Source: Rhodospirillales bacterium
GTDB taxonomy: Bacteria > Pseudomonadota > Alphaproteobacteria > Acetobacterales > Acetobacteraceae
Reading direction: 5' to 3'
Assembly: GCA_018971905.1 (NCBI GenBank)
Contig: JAGWZS010000018.1
Span: 1 to 14,535, forward strand
Length of the DNA: 14,535 bases
Below are positions 1 to 10,347 of this stretch, one piece after another. Under the pieces are notes generated by a model, which saw only the letters and a program-made list of their open reading frames with translations, was not told the origin of the DNA and made no database searches. How positions within the stretch are numbered: the first letter of the stretch is position 1; each line of letters starts with the position of its first letter. The translations under genes and the position numbers were made by a program.

Positions 1-2204
<2,204 letters not shown>

Positions 2205-2229
2205 GCCGTTCATCCTTCCGGCCAAAAAT

Positions 2230-2258
2230 CGTGGATGCCCGAAGGCGCGGGCATGACG
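2230..2258. repeat. REP-like imperfect palindrome downstream of recN
   Basis: Arms ATGCCCG (2235-2241) and CGGGCAT (2248-2254) pair perfectly around a 6-nt loop, and outer CGT (2230-2232) pairs with ACG (2256-2258) across a small internal loop. The sequence resembles the dispersed CGTCATGCCCGCG...GGGCATCCACG palindromes common between genes of Alphaproteobacteria (family recalled, not searched). It lies in the 83-nt spacer between the recN stop and the orphan gene start. Only one copy is seen in this window. Confidence 0.6.
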
Positions 2259-2287
2259 GGTTGAAAACAACCTGCCACAACCGCCCT

Positions 2288-3967
2288 TCATCTCGCCAAC
2301 AAACTCTCAGCTGCTTGCCGCGCCGCCTCAGTCACACTTTCGCCGGATAGCATCCGGGCAATTTCCTCGCGGCGTTCAGCCTCGCTCAGTATCTTCACTT
2401 CGGTGATCGCGCGCCCATTTGCCTCGCATTTCTGCACCCGCATCTGCGCCGCCGCGCGTGCGGCCACCTGCGGGGAGTGCGTGACCACCAGCACCTGCAC
2501 GCCTTCGGCCACCCGCGCCAGGCGCTCACCCACCGCCGCCGCCGTGGCGCCGCCAATGCCGGAATCGACCTCGTCGAAAATCAGCGTCTCGTTATCCGCC
2601 CCAGCGGAGAGCACCACTTTCATCGCCAGCATCAGGCGGGAGAGTTCACCGCCCGAGGCAATCTTGTCCAAAGCACCCGGCTCCTCGCCGGGGTTGGTGG
2701 CGATGAGAAAGCGCACCCCATCCGCCCCACGCGGGCCCCATTGCGGCTCCGGCAGCATCGCGCGTTCCACCACAAACCGCGCGCGCTCCAGCTTCAAGGG
2801 CGGCAACTCGGCGGCAATGGATTTTTCTAGCTTAGCCGCCGCTTTTTCGCGTTGGTCAGAAAGGCTGGCGGCTTTTTCCATATAAACCCTGCGCAGCCGG
2901 GCGGTTTCGGCGGTTAGGGCGGCGATATCCGCCACGCCGCTTTCCAGCGCCGCCAGCCGCGCGCGCAGCTTCTGGAAAAAGGCGGGCAGTTCCACCACCG
3001 GCACACCATGCTTGCGGGCGGCGGCGCGCAGAGCGAACAGCCGCTCCTCCGCGGCTTCCAAAGCGCGAGGGTCATCCTCCTCCGCGGCAGCGAGGCGCTC
3101 CAGAAAATCCTCCGCCTCGGCGAGTGCGATCTCGGCGCGTTCAATCGCAGCCATCGCCGGGCCGGCGGGGTTCACATGGCCGGCCGGCACGGTAATCCGC
3201 GCCACCGCCCGTGCCGCCGCGCGCAAAGCAGAAGCCGGGCCGTCCTTGCGTCTGTCCTTGGGCCGCAGCTCGGCCATGGCGCTGGCAATGGCCTCGGCCC
3301 GGCGCTCCCCCGCCTGCAAGCGCAGGCGCTCGGCGGCCAGAATCTCCTCCTCGCCTTCTCTGGGAGCAAGCTGGTCCAGCTCAGCCGCGGCATGGCGGAG
3401 AAACTCCTCCTCCTTCGCGGTTTCTTCTATCTTCCGCTCCGCTTCCGCCAGCCGGGCGGCGGAATTTCGCCAAGCTTTAAACGCCGCCGCCACGCCCTCC
3501 CGCGCCGCCTCCGGCACGCCGAACGCATCCAGCAGCGCGATATGATGCGCCGGGTCCGCCAACCCCACCTGCTCATGCTGGCCCTGCACTTCGATGAGCA
3601 GGGCCGTGAGCGTTTTCAGGAAACCGGCGCTCACCGGCTGATCGTTCACCAAAGCGCGGGAGCGGCCATCGCGCGTGACAATGCGCCGCACCAGAATATC
3701 GCCCCCGGAATCGAGTCCCTGCTCCACCAGCAGCGCGTGCGCGGGGTGCGCTGCCTCGGCCGAGAAACTGGCCGCCACCACGGCCTGGGCCGCCCCGGCG
3801 CGGATCAGCCCGGAATCCGCCCGCGCGCCCAAGGCCAAGCCAAGGCTGTCCAGCAGAATGGATTTGCCAGCCCCGGTTTCACCGGTCAGCGCCGTCAACC
3901 CGGCGGTAAAATGCAAATCGAGCCGCTCAATCAGCACCACATCGCGGATCGAGAGGCTGTTCAGCAT
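2288..3967 (-). CDS. recN: DNA repair protein RecN
   Basis: SMC-like ATPase of double-strand-break repair that acts early at DNA ends and promotes RecA-dependent recombination; cytoplasmic. The 559-residue length is normal for RecN. The N-terminal ATPase half carries Walker A GETGAGKS (29-36) after the typical opening LNSLSIRDVVLIERLDL. The centre (about 155-375) is Ala/Glu/Arg-rich and fits the short coiled-coil arms. The C-terminal half holds the ABC signature SGGELSRLMLAMK (438-450), Walker B with LIFDEVDSGIGG (Asp465, Glu466) and the His switch VVTHSPQVAA. The start lies 7 nt after the bamD stop, so co-transcription with bamD is likely. Long open frames on the plus strand across this gene are shadows of its GC-rich codons. 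Confidence 0.97.
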   Translation of the reverse strand: MLNSLSIRDVVLIERLDLHFTAGLTALTGETGAGKSILLDSLGLALGARADSGLIRAGAAQAVVAASFSAEAAHPAHALLVEQGLDSGGDILVRRIVTRDGRSRALVNDQPVSAGFLKTLTALLIEVQGQHEQVGLADPAHHIALLDAFGVPEAAREGVAAAFKAWRNSAARLAEAERKIEETAKEEEFLRHAAAELDQLAPREGEEEILAAERLRLQAGERRAEAIASAMAELRPKDRRKDGPASALRAAARAVARITVPAGHVNPAGPAMAAIERAEIALAEAEDFLERLAAAEEDDPRALEAAEERLFALRAAARKHGVPVVELPAFFQKLRARLAALESGVADIAALTAETARLRRVYMEKAASLSDQREKAAAKLEKSIAAELPPLKLERARFVVERAMLPEPQWGPRGADGVRFLIATNPGEEPGALDKIASGGELSRLMLAMKVVLSAGADNETLIFDEVDSGIGGATAAAVGERLARVAEGVQVLVVTHSPQVAARAAAQMRVQKCEANGRAITEVKILSEAERREEIARMLSGESVTEAARQAAESLLAR

Positions 3968-3974
3968 GGCCCTG

Positions 3975-4850
3975 TCAGAATGGCCAGTACCAATGGTGCT
4001 GCGGCTTTGGTGCCGCCGGCGCCACCGAATCCGAATTGGCCGCGCTTTCGTCGGCCGCGTTCACCAGCCCGTTGGCTTTCAGCTTGTTGTAAGCTGCCTG
4101 GTACCAGGAACTGCCAGGATAATTATACCCCAGCACTGAGGCGGCACGGATGGCCTGGTCGGTCAGGCCGAGATCCAGATACACCTCCACCATGCGCTCC
4201 AGCGCTTCCGGGGCATAAGTGGTGGTCTGGTAGCTGTTCGCCACATCCTGGTAGCGGCCGATGGCGGCGGCGTAGAGATGCTGCTTCTCGTAATAACGGC
4301 CAATCGCCATCTCGTGCCCGGCGAGGCGGTTATAGGCCAAGCGCAGCTTAATGCGCGCATCACGGGCATACGCACTGTCGGGGAAGCGGGTGATCACATC
4401 CTGCAACGCCTGGATTGTCTCGTAGGTCGAGGTCTGGTCGCGCTGCACGCCGTCGATCTGCTCGTAATAGCACAATGCTTTTAGGTAATAGGCGTAGGCA
4501 ACTTCCTGGTCTTCCGGATAAAGCTGGATAAAGCGGTTCAGCGAGCTGATCGCGTCGTCATAATCCATTTGCTTATATTGCGAATAAGCCCCCAGAAGCT
4601 CCGCATGGATAGACCAGGTGGAATAGGGGTAGGTCTCCTGCAAGGCGTTGAAATCCTTCACCGCCATATCGTAATTGCCCTTTTGCATCTGCCCGACGGC
4701 AATGGCATAGGCCTGAGCCGGCGGCGGCAGCACGCCGCTGGCGAAATCGCCCAGCGACGCATCCCCCTTGGGTGAGCTTGAACAAGCCGCCAGGGCTAAA
4801 CCGAGGGCGAGCAGGGACAGGCGGGCAAGGCCAGTGCGGAGATGTGTCAT
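3975..4850 (-). CDS. bamD: Outer membrane protein assembly factor BamD (lipoprotein)
   Basis: Essential lipoprotein of the BAM complex, which folds beta-barrel proteins into the outer membrane; faces the periplasm. The 291-residue product begins with a lipoprotein signal peptide, hydrophobic core LSLLALGLALAAC with lipobox ending at Cys23. Then follow tetratricopeptide repeats: AYAIAVGQMQKGNYDMAVKD, a repeat around SQYKQMDYDDAISSLNRFI, KALCYYEQIDGVQRDQ, and C-terminal repeats around EKQHLYAAAIGRYQDV and LTDQAIRAASVLGYNYP. The tail is Ala/Pro-rich and ends HHWYWPF. The ATG at 4850 is preferred over an upstream in-frame ATG at 4913, since only it puts the signal peptide at the N-terminus; no strong Shine-Dalgarno is visible. 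First gene of the bamD-recN-(orphan)-ligA run; lpxC, often upstream in Alphaproteobacteria, is replaced here by the divergent rpsA. Confidence 0.94.
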   Translation of the reverse strand: MTHLRTGLARLSLLALGLALAACSSSPKGDASLGDFASGVLPPPAQAYAIAVGQMQKGNYDMAVKDFNALQETYPYSTWSIHAELLGAYSQYKQMDYDDAISSLNRFIQLYPEDQEVAYAYYLKALCYYEQIDGVQRDQTSTYETIQALQDVITRFPDSAYARDARIKLRLAYNRLAGHEMAIGRYYEKQHLYAAAIGRYQDVANSYQTTTYAPEALERMVEVYLDLGLTDQAIRAASVLGYNYPGSSWYQAAYNKLKANGLVNAADESAANSDSVAPAAPKPQHHWYWPF

Positions 4851-4912
4851 TGGGTCCGGCTTATAGCAGCTAATCGGCGAACATGAAGCCTGCACAAGCG
4901 CACCCGCGCCCA

Positions 4913-4936
4913 CCGCCCGGCGGCACAGGCGGGCGG
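4913..4936. other. GC-rich inverted repeat between bamD and rpsA
   Basis: CCGCCCG (4913-4919) is complementary to CGGGCGG (4930-4936) around a 10-nt loop. It lies in the 283-nt divergent spacer, in the likely leader of bamD or upstream of the rpsA promoter. There is no T-run, so it is not an intrinsic terminator. Role unknown; GC-rich DNA makes such repeats by chance. Confidence 0.35.
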
Positions 4937-4980
4937 GGCCGCCACCGCCTCATCACCCCATGCCAAAGCGGCGGTTTTGC

Positions 4981-5008
4981 TTGACTTCCCCGCCATCAGG
5001 TCTAAAGA
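4981..5008 (+). promoter_or_regulatory. Candidate sigma-70 type promoter of rpsA
   Basis: TTGACT (4981-4986) as -35 and TAAAGA (5003-5008) as -10 with a 16-nt spacer. The -35 is strong, the -10 only moderate, as often in alphaproteobacterial ribosomal genes. It would start transcription near 5015 and give a leader of about 120 nt. Read by eye only. Confidence 0.45.
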
Positions 5009-5028
5009 GACCCGCATCTCCAACCGGA

Positions 5029-5120
5029 CACCCGGCCTGAACGGCCTGGGTGCTCTAGCCGCTGCCTGAAACCAAGGCCGCGCATACCACCCGGGCCGCG
5101 AGCCGGCCCGCTTTCAAGGA
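5029..5120 (+). promoter_or_regulatory. Structured rpsA leader with distant Shine-Dalgarno-like AAGGA
   Basis: Two hairpins can be drawn: CACCCGGCC (5029-5037) with GGCCTGGGTG (5043-5052, one bulge), and CGGGCC (5092-5097) with GGCCCG (5105-5110). The only Shine-Dalgarno-like stretch, AAGGA (5116-5120), is 13 nt from the ATG at 5134, further than usual. In E. coli the rpsA start also lacks a good Shine-Dalgarno and relies on a folded leader that S1 itself represses; a similar arrangement here is inferred. Confidence 0.4.
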
Positions 5121-5133
5121 CACATACAGCCAC

Positions 5134-6867
5134 ATGGCTTCTTCCAGCATTACCCAGCGCCATTCAGACGCGCCAGCCTATACCGGCGCCGATGATTTCG
5201 CCGCCCTGCTTGACTCCTCCCTCGGCGGTGCCGCCGGGTTTGAAGGTTCCGTCGTCTCCGGCCGCGTGTTGCGGATCGATGATGATTACGTAATTGTTGA
5301 TGTCGGCCTGAAATCCGAAGGCCGCGTGCCGCTGCGCGAGTTTGCCCCCGTTGGCGCCAAGCCCGAGGTGAACCCCGGCGATGTGTTCGACCTCTTCATC
5401 GAGCGTTATGAAGACAAGGACGGCGTGATGGTGCTCTCGCGCGAGAAGGCGCGGCGCGAAGAGAGCTGGACCCAGCTTGAGAAAGCCTTCGAGGTTCAGA
5501 CCCGCGTGAACGGCGTCATCCACGGCCGCGTCAAGGGCGGCTTCACCGTCGACCTCGGCGGCGCCACGGCGTTCCTGCCCGGCTCGCAGGTCGATATCCG
5601 CCCGGTGCGTGACGTCGGCCCGCTGATGGGTGTGGCGCAGCCCTTCCAGATTTTGAAGATGGACCGCCAGCGCGGCAACATCGTCGTCTCCCGCCGCGCG
5701 GTGCTGGAAGAAACCCGTGCGGAGCAGCGCTCCGAGCTGATCACCGGCCTGAAGGAAGGCCAGATCCTCGATGGCGTGGTGAAGAACATCACCGATTACG
5801 GCGCATTCGTGGACCTCGGCGGCGTCGATGGCCTGCTGCACGTGACCGACATCGCCTGGAAGCGCATCAACCACCCGGCCGAGGCGCTGGTCATCGGCCA
5901 GCCGGTTAAAGTGCAGGTGATCCGCTTCAACGCCGACACCCAGCGCATCTCTCTCGGCATGAAGCAGCTTGAGGCCGACCCGTGGGAAGGCGTGGACGTG
6001 AAGTATCCGCCGGGCGTGAAGGCCACAGGCCGTGTGACCAACATCACCGACTACGGCGCCTTCGTGGAGCTGGAAGCCGGCGTCGAGGGTCTCGTGCACG
6101 TGTCTGAGATGTCCTGGACCAAGAAGAACGCTCACCCGGGCAAGATCGTTTCCACCTCTCAGGAAGTGGAAGTGGTTGTGCTGGATGTGGACGCCTCCAA
6201 GCGCCGCATCTCGCTGGGTCTGAAGCAGGTTCAGCGCAACCCCTGGGAAGAGTTCCAGGACGAGCACCCGATCGGCTCCGTCGTTGAAGGCGAGATCCGC
6301 AACATCACCGAGTTCGGCCTGTTTATCGCAGCCGGCCCGGAGATCGACGGCATGATCCACATGTCCGACCTCTCCTGGGAAGAAACCGGCGAAGCCGCGA
6401 TCGCCAAGTTCGAGAAAGGCCAGGTCGTCAAGGCCAAAGTGCTGGATGTGGACGTGGAGAAGGAGCGCATCTCGCTCGGCATCAAGCAGCTTGAGGTCGA
6501 CCCCGCCGCCGGCGTGCTGGACAAGGTCCACAAGAACCAGATCGTCACCTGCGTGGTCACCGCCGTGCAGTCCAACGGCATCGAGGTGAAGGTGGACGAT
6601 GTTCTCACCGGCTTCATCCGCCGCGCGGAGCTGGCGCGCGACAAGGCCGAGCAGCGCCCCGAGCGCTTTGGCGTGGGCGACAAGGTCGATGCCAAGATCA
6701 CCGCGGTGGACCGCGCTGCGCGCAAGCTGCAGCTCACCATCAAGGGCAAGGAGATCGACGAGGACAAGCAGGCGATCACCGAGTACGGCTCGTCTGACTC
6801 CGGCGCCTCGCTGGGTGACATTCTGGGTGCGGCCATCCGCCGCCGCAACCAGGCGAACGACGAGTAA
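5134..6867 (+). CDS. rpsA: 30S ribosomal protein S1
   Basis: RNA-binding ribosomal protein that captures and unfolds mRNA at the small subunit during initiation. The 577-residue product has six S1 (OB-fold) repeats, at about residues 37-104, 122-188, 208-277, 294-363, 381-450 and 468-537. Domains 3 and 4 are near copies with the classic NITDYGAFV pattern, domain 5 has NITEFGLFI, and several repeats end in RISLG(M/L/I)KQ. The N-terminus (ASSSITQRH, then DDFAALLDSSLGG) and the polar tail ending RRRNQANDE fit alphaproteobacterial S1, whose usual length is about 560-580. It is transcribed alone, divergent from bamD, and ends in an intrinsic terminator. In many Alphaproteobacteria rpsA follows cmk; cmk is not here. 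A 455-codon open frame on the opposite strand is a codon-bias shadow. Confidence 0.98.
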   Translation: MASSSITQRHSDAPAYTGADDFAALLDSSLGGAAGFEGSVVSGRVLRIDDDYVIVDVGLKSEGRVPLREFAPVGAKPEVNPGDVFDLFIERYEDKDGVMVLSREKARREESWTQLEKAFEVQTRVNGVIHGRVKGGFTVDLGGATAFLPGSQVDIRPVRDVGPLMGVAQPFQILKMDRQRGNIVVSRRAVLEETRAEQRSELITGLKEGQILDGVVKNITDYGAFVDLGGVDGLLHVTDIAWKRINHPAEALVIGQPVKVQVIRFNADTQRISLGMKQLEADPWEGVDVKYPPGVKATGRVTNITDYGAFVELEAGVEGLVHVSEMSWTKKNAHPGKIVSTSQEVEVVVLDVDASKRRISLGLKQVQRNPWEEFQDEHPIGSVVEGEIRNITEFGLFIAAGPEIDGMIHMSDLSWEETGEAAIAKFEKGQVVKAKVLDVDVEKERISLGIKQLEVDPAAGVLDKVHKNQIVTCVVTAVQSNGIEVKVDDVLTGFIRRAELARDKAEQRPERFGVGDKVDAKITAVDRAARKLQLTIKGKEIDEDKQAITEYGSSDSGASLGDILGAAIRRRNQANDE

Positions 6868-6894
6868 TCCTTCCCCACAAGGGAAAGACCCCGA

Positions 6895-6922
6895 CCCGGC
6901 AGCGCAAGCTGCTGGGTTTTTT
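6895..6922 (+). terminator. Intrinsic terminator of rpsA
   Basis: Stem CCCGGCAGC (6895-6903) with GCTGCTGGG (6908-6916), nine pairs including one G-T, closed by a GCAA tetraloop and followed at once by six T (6917-6922). It starts 27 nt after the rpsA stop. Confidence 0.9.
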
Positions 6923-6993
6923 GTTCGAAATTCATACTACGTTAGCGAACGCGAATTACCGCTATGCCGGCAACCGCCGGAAAGACCACATCC

Positions 6994-8706
6994 ATGCCCG
7001 TTCTCAACTTGCTTCGCCTGACGCGTGAATCCGCCGTGCTCCGCGCTTTGCGCGGCTCATTCGCGGTGATCGAATATTCACCCAAAGGGGTGATTCTCGA
7101 TGCGAACGAGCAGTTCCTGCGATCCGTCGGCTACACGAAGGCGGAGCTCATCGGCCGCCACCACAACATACTTATGCCGCCCAAGGATGCCGCCAGCCCG
7201 GATTATGCCACCTTCTGGGCAGACCTCGCCAAAGGCGTGCTCAAAACCGGGCGCTATCGGCGAGCCAACAAGTCGGGCCACGATGTATGGCTGCGCGCCT
7301 CCTACAGCCCGGTGCGCGGGCGCAACGGCAAGGTGAAGTCGATCGTCGAGCTGGCACTAGACATTACCGAGGTTCACATAAAGGCAATCGAGGAGCTGAG
7401 CATCCTCAGCGCCATCAACCGCTCGCAGGCGATGATCAGCTTCAAGCCGGACGGCACGATTTTGGACGCAAACGAGAATTTCCTCTCCACCACCGGCTAC
7501 CGGCTGGAGGAGATCAAAGGCCAGCATCACCGCATGTTCATCGAGCCCGGCTTTGCCGCCAGCCCAGAATACGCGCAATTCTGGAACAGGCTGAACGCGG
7601 GGGAGTTCTTCTCCGCTGATTATCGCCGCATCGGCAAAGGCGGACGGAGTGTGTGGCTCCAGGCCAGCTACAATCCCGTGTTCAACGCCGACGGCCAGGT
7701 GGTGAAGATCGTTAAAATCGGCATGGATCTGTCGGAGCGGATGGAGAATATCCAGCAGATCGGCAGCGCGCTGGCGGAACTCTCCCGGGGCAATCTGCAA
7801 GCGCACCTGGGCCGCAAGCTGATCCCATCCATCGACCCTCTGCGCGGGGATTTCAACAATGCCGTCGCCTCCCTGCGGGAGACAGTACGCGATATTTCCA
7901 CCTCGGCCGAAAGCATTTTGCAAACCTCGGCAGCGGTGAATGAATCAGCGGGTCAGCTTTCCTCGCGCACCGAACGCCAGGCCGCCAGCCTGGAGGAAAC
8001 CGCCGCCGCGCTGGAGCAGATTACTGCTACCGTCCGCAAGGCCGCCGAAAACACCACCCATATGCGTACCATGGCAGAAAAGGCCCGCGGGGATACGGAA
8101 AGCTCCGGCCAGGTGGCCGGCCAAGCCGTGGAGGCCATGGGGGAAATCAACGAAAGCTCTACAAAAATTTCCAACATCATCAGCGTGATCGACGAAATCG
8201 CCTTCCAGACCAATCTGCTGGCGCTGAATGCCGGGGTGGAGGCCGCGCGGGCGGGCGACGCTGGGCGAGGCTTTGCCGTGGTGGCCACCGAAGTGCGCGC
8301 CCTGGCCCAGCGCTCCGCCGATGCCGCGAAGGAGATCAAAACGCTCATTTCGGGATCTGGCGAGATTGTCGCCGCCGGGGTGAAATCCGTGGCCGTGGCC
8401 AGGCAATCACTGGACCGGATCGCCGGGCATGTGCTGGGCATCGACAATGCCATCGGCGCGGCCGCCGCCAGCGCGCAGGAGCAATCCGTGGCGCTAAGCC
8501 AAGTGAACAGCGCCGTGAACCAGATGGACCAGATGACCCAGGCCAATGCCGCCATGGCCGAGGAAGCTGCCGCTGCCAGCCATACCTTGGCGGAGGAGGC
8601 ACAAACCATCTCCCGCTTGCTGGCAAAATTCGAGACTGGCCCAGCCCGCGCCGTCAGCACGGCTTCTACACGCAAACATCTGGCAGCCCACGATGCGATG
8701 GCCTAG
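6994..8706 (+). CDS. Soluble double-PAS methyl-accepting chemotaxis protein
   Basis: Chemoreceptor of the BdlA/Aer-like soluble class that would signal to CheW/CheA from the cytoplasm. From the ATG at 6994 it has 570 residues: PAS1 (about 20-127), PAS2 (about 142-247), a HAMP-like linker (about 250-300, [11 protein letters not shown] and LRGDFNNAV), and the MCP signalling domain (about 300-550) with the conserved hairpin tip at 401-430 ([13 protein letters not shown] then [11 protein letters not shown]). The PAS domains look like a tandem duplication: both contain ILDANExFL, GY, a GxHH motif and SVWL/DVWLxASYxPV. No transmembrane segment or signal peptide is seen, and the C-terminus lacks a CheR/CheB-tethering NWETF-type pentapeptide. 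The start at 6994 is chosen for GGAAAG 9 nt upstream; the in-frame ATG at 6964 has no ribosome site. Ligand unknown; two PAS domains suggest redox, flavin, haem or a small metabolite. Confidence 0.93.
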   Translation: MPVLNLLRLTRESAVLRALRGSFAVIEYSPKGVILDANEQFLRSVGYTKAELIGRHHNILMPPKDAASPDYATFWADLAKGVLKTGRYRRANKSGHDVWLRASYSPVRGRNGKVKSIVELALDITEVHIKAIEELSILSAINRSQAMISFKPDGTILDANENFLSTTGYRLEEIKGQHHRMFIEPGFAASPEYAQFWNRLNAGEFFSADYRRIGKGGRSVWLQASYNPVFNADGQVVKIVKIGMDLSERMENIQQIGSALAELSRGNLQAHLGRKLIPSIDPLRGDFNNAVASLRETVRDISTSAESILQTSAAVNESAGQLSSRTERQAASLEETAAALEQITATVRKAAENTTHMRTMAEKARGDTESSGQVAGQAVEAMGEINESSTKISNIISVIDEIAFQTNLLALNAGVEAARAGDAGRGFAVVATEVRALAQRSADAAKEIKTLISGSGEIVAAGVKSVAVARQSLDRIAGHVLGIDNAIGAAAASAQEQSVALSQVNSAVNQMDQMTQANAAMAEEAAAASHTLAEEAQTISRLLAKFETGPARAVSTASTRKHLAAHDAMA

Positions 8707-8750
8707 CTAAGCCCGCTGCACGACTGCCCGACCGGTTATCTACGGCATGC

Positions 8751-10133
8751 TTATTCCGCAGCAGCAAGACCGGGCGTGGCCTTACGAGCCATGAAATAAT
8801 AGATCGGGCTGATCACTGCGATGCCTACGATCCACGAAAGATCCACGCCGTTCAGCGCCTTGGCAACCGGTCCTGTGTAAAGCTCGGTTGAAACAAAGGG
8901 CAACTGAATGAGAATACCCAGGATATAACAGAATATCGCCGATTTATTGAACCGGCCATACACGCCGCCCTCAGGCGTGAAAAATGCGGCCACATCGTAA
9001 TCCCCGTGGCGGACGAGATAGAAATCCACGAGGTTGATCGCCGTCCAGGGCACCAGAACGTAGAGCAGCAGCAGGATGAAGTTGGTATAATTGGTAAGGA
9101 AGTTGCCTGCCGCGAACAGCGCAATGGCAAGGCCAATCAGGGTGATGACGATGGAGGTGACCGTGCGCGCCGTTGCCCCCGCCTTCCAGGAAGGCATAAA
9201 CGTGTGGATGAGCGTGATGGTAGAAAGCACGCCGCAATAAAGATTCATCGCATTGGTACCCGCAATGCCGACAGAGAAGATGATGACGATGGGAATGGCG
9301 GCAGCGCCGGTGAAGGCCGTGAGCCCGCCTACCGGATCACCGTTAGCAGCGACAAGGCCGAGCAGCGCGCCAAGAATCATCGGGAGAATGGAGCCCAGAG
9401 AGCAGCCCCAATAAGAAGCCCAGAACGCAGGTTTGGCACCGGTGTCGTGCGGCATATAGCGGCTGTAGTCCGATACATAAGGCGCATAGGCGATCTGCCA
9501 TAGCGCACCCACGGAGACCATGCTGAAAAACCCCGCACCGCTGAAGCTGTTCATCGCCATGAAATTGCCCGGCAGGCCGTGCACGGCAACAATCCATACA
9601 AACGCGACCAGAAGCGCCAAACCAGAGGTCCAGGTAAGAACGCGCGCATAGGCATGAATGAGATCATGGCCAAAAATGGTAGCAATAACGCTGACCACTG
9701 CAATGAACACGATCAGCAAGTGCTCATCTATACCGCCCGCGATAGTGTGGAGCGACTGCCCGCCCAGCACAATGTTGGAAGCCAGGAAGCCCACATACAT
9801 GATGATGACGATGGCCACCACCAGCACCGCGCCGATGGTACCGAACTGCCCCCGCGTCTGCACCATTTGCGGCACGCCAAGCCGCGGCCCCTGCGCTGAG
9901 TGCAGCGCCATGAACACCGCGCCCGCAAGATTGCCAACGATGATGGACAAGCACGAACTAACGAAATCGAGCTTGAAGACCGAGCTCGCCAATGCGCCGG
10001 TAACGATCGTCAGCATCATGATGTTCGAACCAAACCAGATGGTAAACAAATCCCTCCAGGTACCGTGGCGCTGGTCCAGCGGAATTTGATAGATGGTGTG
10101 CTGCTCGACTTTGCCAGGAGATTCCGCGGCCAT
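8751..10133 (-). CDS. NCS1-family permease (cytosine/purine/hydantoin type)
   Basis: Inner-membrane secondary transporter of the nucleobase-cation-symport-1 family, whose members import cytosine, purines, allantoin, hydantoins or thiamine with H+ or Na+. The 460 residues form about 12 hydrophobic segments. Family marks include the N-terminal DLFTIWFGSNIMM (28-40), QGPRLGVPQMVQTRGQFG (81-98), and PYVSDYSRYMP (218-228), a signature of the purine-cytosine permease branch. The start is well supported: AAGGA (complement of 10141-10145) lies 7 nt before the ATG. It is divergent from the M20 hydrolase gene across 214 nt that hold a TATAAT and a LysR-type box. Its neighbours argue for a role in taking up the substrate of the module, possibly urocanate or another imidazole/hydantoin ring; CodB-like NCS1 proteins occur in some hut clusters. 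Substrate specificity is inference. No terminator is obvious in the 44 nt separating it from the convergent chemoreceptor gene. Confidence 0.93.
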   Translation of the reverse strand: MAAESPGKVEQHTIYQIPLDQRHGTWRDLFTIWFGSNIMMLTIVTGALASSVFKLDFVSSCLSIIVGNLAGAVFMALHSAQGPRLGVPQMVQTRGQFGTIGAVLVVAIVIIMYVGFLASNIVLGGQSLHTIAGGIDEHLLIVFIAVVSVIATIFGHDLIHAYARVLTWTSGLALLVAFVWIVAVHGLPGNFMAMNSFSGAGFFSMVSVGALWQIAYAPYVSDYSRYMPHDTGAKPAFWASYWGCSLGSILPMILGALLGLVAANGDPVGGLTAFTGAAAIPIVIIFSVGIAGTNAMNLYCGVLSTITLIHTFMPSWKAGATARTVTSIVITLIGLAIALFAAGNFLTNYTNFILLLLYVLVPWTAINLVDFYLVRHGDYDVAAFFTPEGGVYGRFNKSAIFCYILGILIQLPFVSTELYTGPVAKALNGVDLSWIVGIAVISPIYYFMARKATPGLAAAE

Positions 10134-10347
10134 GGTTTTATCCTTCAGGCTGGAGTGGGCGCCATGATTATACGTTGCCAGCAGCTTACATTAATCTATC
10201 TTTAATCGGCATCGAATTTATCGAAGCAGAGGCAACTGTTTTTTAGTCCACCGGGGCATTTCTTGAGCAAAACTCTAGCCTTCGCGCCTGCAATATAAGC
10301 AAATTTCGTCTTTCCCCAGGGACCGGGCCGCGCTACGCTTCCAGCAA
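10134..10347. promoter_or_regulatory. Divergent control region of permease and M20 hydrolase genes with LysR-type box
   Basis: Toward the permease (minus strand) a perfect TATAAT lies at 10167-10172 with only a poor -35 (TTAATG at 16-nt spacing), which fits an activator-dependent promoter. TCGAATTTATCGA at 10212-10224 has the LysR-family T-N11-A form with 4-bp symmetric arms. Its centre is about 58 nt upstream of the predicted permease transcription start, close to the usual LysR recognition site near -65. Toward the hydrolase (plus strand) TTGCCA (10175-10180) and TATCTT (10197-10202), 16 nt apart, are a weaker candidate that would leave a leader of about 140 nt. No clear Shine-Dalgarno precedes the hydrolase ATG. 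No small gene was recognised in this stretch. Confidence 0.5.

Noticed and set aside
2205..2291. Longer N-terminus for the secreted orphan (ATG at 2291)
   Set aside because: The extra residues are mostly a translation of the REP-like palindrome and bury the signal peptide; GGAAGG supports the ATG at 2204.
3008..4351. 447-codon plus-strand open frame across recN and bamD
   Set aside because: Spans two convincing genes on the opposite strand, is Arg/Gly/Pro-rich low-complexity sequence typical of GC-rich shadow frames, and has no domain.
5164..6531. 455-codon minus-strand open frame inside rpsA
   Set aside because: His/Leu/Asp-rich repeats mirror the S1 repeats; it is the complement of rpsA codons.
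6931..6943. ATACTACGT shared with the hutU-rid spacer near 14344
   Set aside because: A single nine-base match with different surroundings; chance is the simpler explanation.
8707..8750. Bidirectional terminator between the chemoreceptor and permease genes
   Set aside because: No stable stem followed by a T-run on either strand could be drawn in the 44 nt.
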